A stretch of 64,000 bases of DNA, taken from positions 1-64,000 of the forward strand of contig NZ_JAKSYJ010000206.1 in assembly GCF_022829365.1 (NCBI RefSeq). Reading direction: 5' to 3'. The notes below the pieces were generated by a model that worked only from the letters and a program-made list of their open reading frames with translations, was not told the DNA's origin and searched no databases. Every line of letters starts with the position of its first letter. Position 1 is the first letter of the stretch. This document shows positions 62,161 through 64,000 of the stretch, piece by piece. A program made the position numbers and the translations under genes. Source of the stretch: Methylobacterium sp. J-077. GTDB lineage: Bacteria; Pseudomonadota; Alphaproteobacteria; Rhizobiales; Beijerinckiaceae.

Positions 62161-63962
62161 CAGGCGTGGAGCTGCCGCGGCGCGGCGGGCAGGCGGACGG
62201 TGAAGCGGGCACCGCGCACCGTGGGCTCGCCGTCCTCGTCGGGCGCGCCCGGGCGGTTCTCGGCGCGGATCATGCCGCGATGGGCCTGGACGATCTGGCG
62301 GGAGATCGACAGGCCAAGGCCCGAATTCTGGCCAAAACCCTGCTCGGGACGGTCGGTGTAGAAGCGCTCGAAGATCCGTTCCAGGGCGTGCTCGGGGATG
62401 CCGGGACCCTCGTCCTCGCAGACCAGCTCGACCTCGCCCCGGACGCGGCGCAGGGCCACCCGCACCTTGGCCTCGGTGGGCGAGAACGAGCGGGCATTGT
62501 CGAGGAGGTTGTTGACGACCTGCCCCAGCCGGCTGTCGTGGCCGATGACCGTGAACGGCGCATCCTGGTCCGGGATCGGCTCGACGTCGAGCAGGATCAG
62601 GCAGTCCTTGGGACGCCGCCGCTCGTTCGCTACCGAGACCACCGTCGTGAGCAGCTTCTTGAGATCGACCCGGCGCGCCTCGGCGCGGGCGAGTTCGGCG
62701 TCGAGCCGCGAGGCGTCGGCGATGTCGCTGATCAACCTGTCGAGACGCTTCACGTCGTGCTGGATGATCGCCATCAGGCGGCCGCGCGAATCGTCCGACT
62801 TCGCCAGCGGCAGCGTCTCGACAGCGCTGCGGAGCGAAGTCAGCGGGTTCTTCAGCTCGTGGCTGACATCGGCGGCAAAACTCTCGATGGCGTCGATGCG
62901 CCGGTAGAGCGCCTGCGTCATGTCCCGCAGCGCCCCGGAGAGGTGGCCGATCTCGTCGGTGCGCTGGGTGAAATCCGGGATCTCTTCCCGCGTCTTGATC
63001 CCCATCCGGACCTTTTCCGCGGCCTCGGCGAGGCGCCGGACCGGGCCCGCGATGGCACCCGCCAGCAGCGCCGACAGCACCACCATCACGGCCGAGGCGA
63101 CAAGAAACACTTGGAGCAGGCCGAAGCGCTCGGAGGCGATCACCCGGTCGATGGCATCGCCCTGCGTCGAGATCAGCAGCGCGCCGCGCACCGAGCCGGC
63201 CCGATGGATCGGCACCGCCACCGACACGGTGGTCTCGCCCAGCGCGTTGCGCCGGACGAGGCTGCCGCGATTGCCGCCGAGCGCGGCCTGCACCTCGCGC
63301 AGCGAATGGCCGTTGACCGGGCCGGTCTCCTCGGGCTGCGTGGTGCGGCTGCCGAATAGGCCGCTCAGTTTCCCCTGGATCGCCTCGAAGGCCGATTCGA
63401 GCATGCCGGCCTTGTGCGGTTTGGCGGTGATCGCGTCGCCACGGCCGGCATCGCCGCGCTTGAAAAGGGTCCGCGTATCGAACAGCAACCCGCCTTCCTG
63501 GTCGTAGACCCGAGCGCGATTGCCGGTGGGCGTAACCAGGCGCGACAGCAGGGGCGCCACCTTCTCGGGATTGAGCGAGAACGCGAGCGGCTGCGATTCC
63601 TCTTCCGCGGCTTCGCCGGCCTGCTGCTGGAGCAGCTTGTCGGGGTCGATCTGGATCGTGTCGGTATCCACCGAGGCGGAGGCCGCGATGGCGCCCGCGA
63701 TGATCTCGCCCTGGATCGCCAGGCTCTGGATCCGGGCCTGGATCAGGCCCTGCCGGAACTGGTTGAGATAGAGAAACCCGACGAGCAGCGCGATCAGCCC
63801 GACGAGGTTGAGCACGACGATGCGGCGCGTCAGGCTCGACGACGCGCGCTGGCCGATGGCGTCCCAGAGGGCGCGCGGCCAGGTCAGCGGTCGGGACAGG
63901 AGCTGGGTGAACGAGGCGCGCGGCTGAGCGTCCTCGACTTGGGTGGGTGTACGGCCGGTCAC
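62160..63962 (-). CDS. chvG: Sensor histidine kinase ChvG
   Basis: The 600-residue membrane kinase has TM1 (about 45-67), a large periplasmic sensor domain, TM2 (about 277-300), HAMP, an HisKA domain with 'FAADVSHELKNPLTSLRSAV' and an HATPase domain ('VVNNLLDNARSFSPTE', 'EDEGPGIPEHAL', 'QNSGLGLSISRQIV'). ChvG, with ChvI, senses acid and envelope conditions and controls exopolysaccharide, envelope and symbiosis or virulence genes in Rhizobiales. It starts at the GTG 63962 with AGGA eight bases upstream, and follows chvI by 17 bases. It is coupled to hprK downstream. Confidence 0.94.
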   Translation of the reverse strand: MTGRTPTQVEDAQPRASFTQLLSRPLTWPRALWDAIGQRASSSLTRRIVVLNLVGLIALLVGFLYLNQFRQGLIQARIQSLAIQGEIIAGAIAASASVDTDTIQIDPDKLLQQQAGEAAEEESQPLAFSLNPEKVAPLLSRLVTPTGNRARVYDQEGGLLFDTRTLFKRGDAGRGDAITAKPHKAGMLESAFEAIQGKLSGLFGSRTTQPEETGPVNGHSLREVQAALGGNRGSLVRRNALGETTVSVAVPIHRAGSVRGALLISTQGDAIDRVIASERFGLLQVFLVASAVMVVLSALLAGAIAGPVRRLAEAAEKVRMGIKTREEIPDFTQRTDEIGHLSGALRDMTQALYRRIDAIESFAADVSHELKNPLTSLRSAVETLPLAKSDDSRGRLMAIIQHDVKRLDRLISDIADASRLDAELARAEARRVDLKKLLTTVVSVANERRRPKDCLILLDVEPIPDQDAPFTVIGHDSRLGQVVNNLLDNARSFSPTEAKVRVALRRVRGEVELVCEDEGPGIPEHALERIFERFYTDRPEQGFGQNSGLGLSISRQIVQAHRGMIRAENRPGAPDEDGEPTVRGARFTVRLPAAPRQLHA

Positions 63963-63979
63963 GGAGCGGATCCTTTAGA

Positions 63980-64000
63980 TCACGCCTCCTTGAACCGGTA
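63980..64000 (-). CDS. chvI: Response regulator ChvI, C-terminal end (partial)
   Basis: At the window edge, the minus strand encodes YRFKEA and a TGA (63982-63980). The GYRF-type ending is that of OmpR-family winged helices, and position just upstream of chvG identifies it as chvI by synteny. Only six codons are visible. Confidence 0.6.
   Translation of the reverse strand, partial: YRFKEA

Noticed and set aside
1..64000. CRISPR arrays, rRNA genes, prophage or integrase genes
   Set aside because: No direct-repeat array, rRNA signature or integrase/capsid-type protein was seen anywhere in the window.

Overview
The window is high-GC alphaproteobacterial chromosome, most probably a Methylobacterium-like member of the Rhizobiales/Hyphomicrobiales. 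The evidence is gene content rather than a marker gene. It includes a chvI-chvG-hprK-PTS EIIA cluster with the short alphaproteobacterial HprK, part of the very-long-chain fatty-acid lipid A cluster (FabF, short-chain reductase, alcohol dehydrogenase, LpxXL-type acyltransferase), an HWE histidine kinase, DUF1194, DUF1223 and DUF2218 proteins, and interspersed repeats of a rhizobial type. No rRNA, CRISPR array, prophage or intact insertion sequence was seen. One tRNA (Gly, anticodon GCC) is present.

Bases 1-15,250 look like an accessory stress or low-oxygen island. It opens with the last codons of an autotransporter. It then carries small secreted proteins, a PRC-barrel protein, three paralogous triple-BON proteins, a LysR/OsmC divergent pair, an HWE kinase, a Crp/Fnr regulator, a protein with a translational-machinery (eRF1-like) C-terminal domain, a GlcG/HbpS-like protein, an OprB-type porin and an Nramp-related transporter. 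FNR/FixK-type boxes lie upstream of all three BON genes, which suggests one regulon that the local Crp/Fnr protein could control. One BON gene and the Nramp gene each have a single in-frame amber codon. The island ends at a frameshifted transposase relic and a mosaic repeat.

Bases 15,900-36,800 hold mostly metabolic genes: tRNA-Gly, a Nudix hydrolase, a fumarylacetoacetase-family hydrolase divergent from a GlcD-type FAD oxidase, a MHYT-PAS-GGDEF-EAL protein, DUF2218, an orphan family-5 solute-binding protein, PutA, a saccharopine-dehydrogenase-like protein, and a sugar-acid operon (Ldh2-type dehydrogenase, MFS transporter, UxaA-type dehydratase). DUF1194 and DUF1223 proteins follow.

Bases 35,800-41,200 carry the lipid A VLCFA genes, with a PemK/MazF-type toxin-antitoxin pair and a small SH3-like protein between them. 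Bases 41,200-47,400 carry two coupled amidohydrolases, a TerB-like protein, a YbdK-type carboxylate-amine ligase and a CYTH-CHAD protein. SelB follows without SelA or tRNA-Sec. A glycosyltransferase and MSMEG_0570-type pair at about 50.3-51.8 kb looks like the residue of a Nit1C nitrogen-starvation/nitrilase cluster.

Bases 52,000-61,140 contain a cupredoxin-like protein, an SGNH hydrolase, hslV, a chemoreceptor, a frameshifted SulP transporter, hslU, a Fic protein with a palindrome over its start codon, and an EamA exporter. The right end is the minus-strand chvI(end)-chvG-hprK-EIIA operon, in which the usual next gene for HPr is absent.
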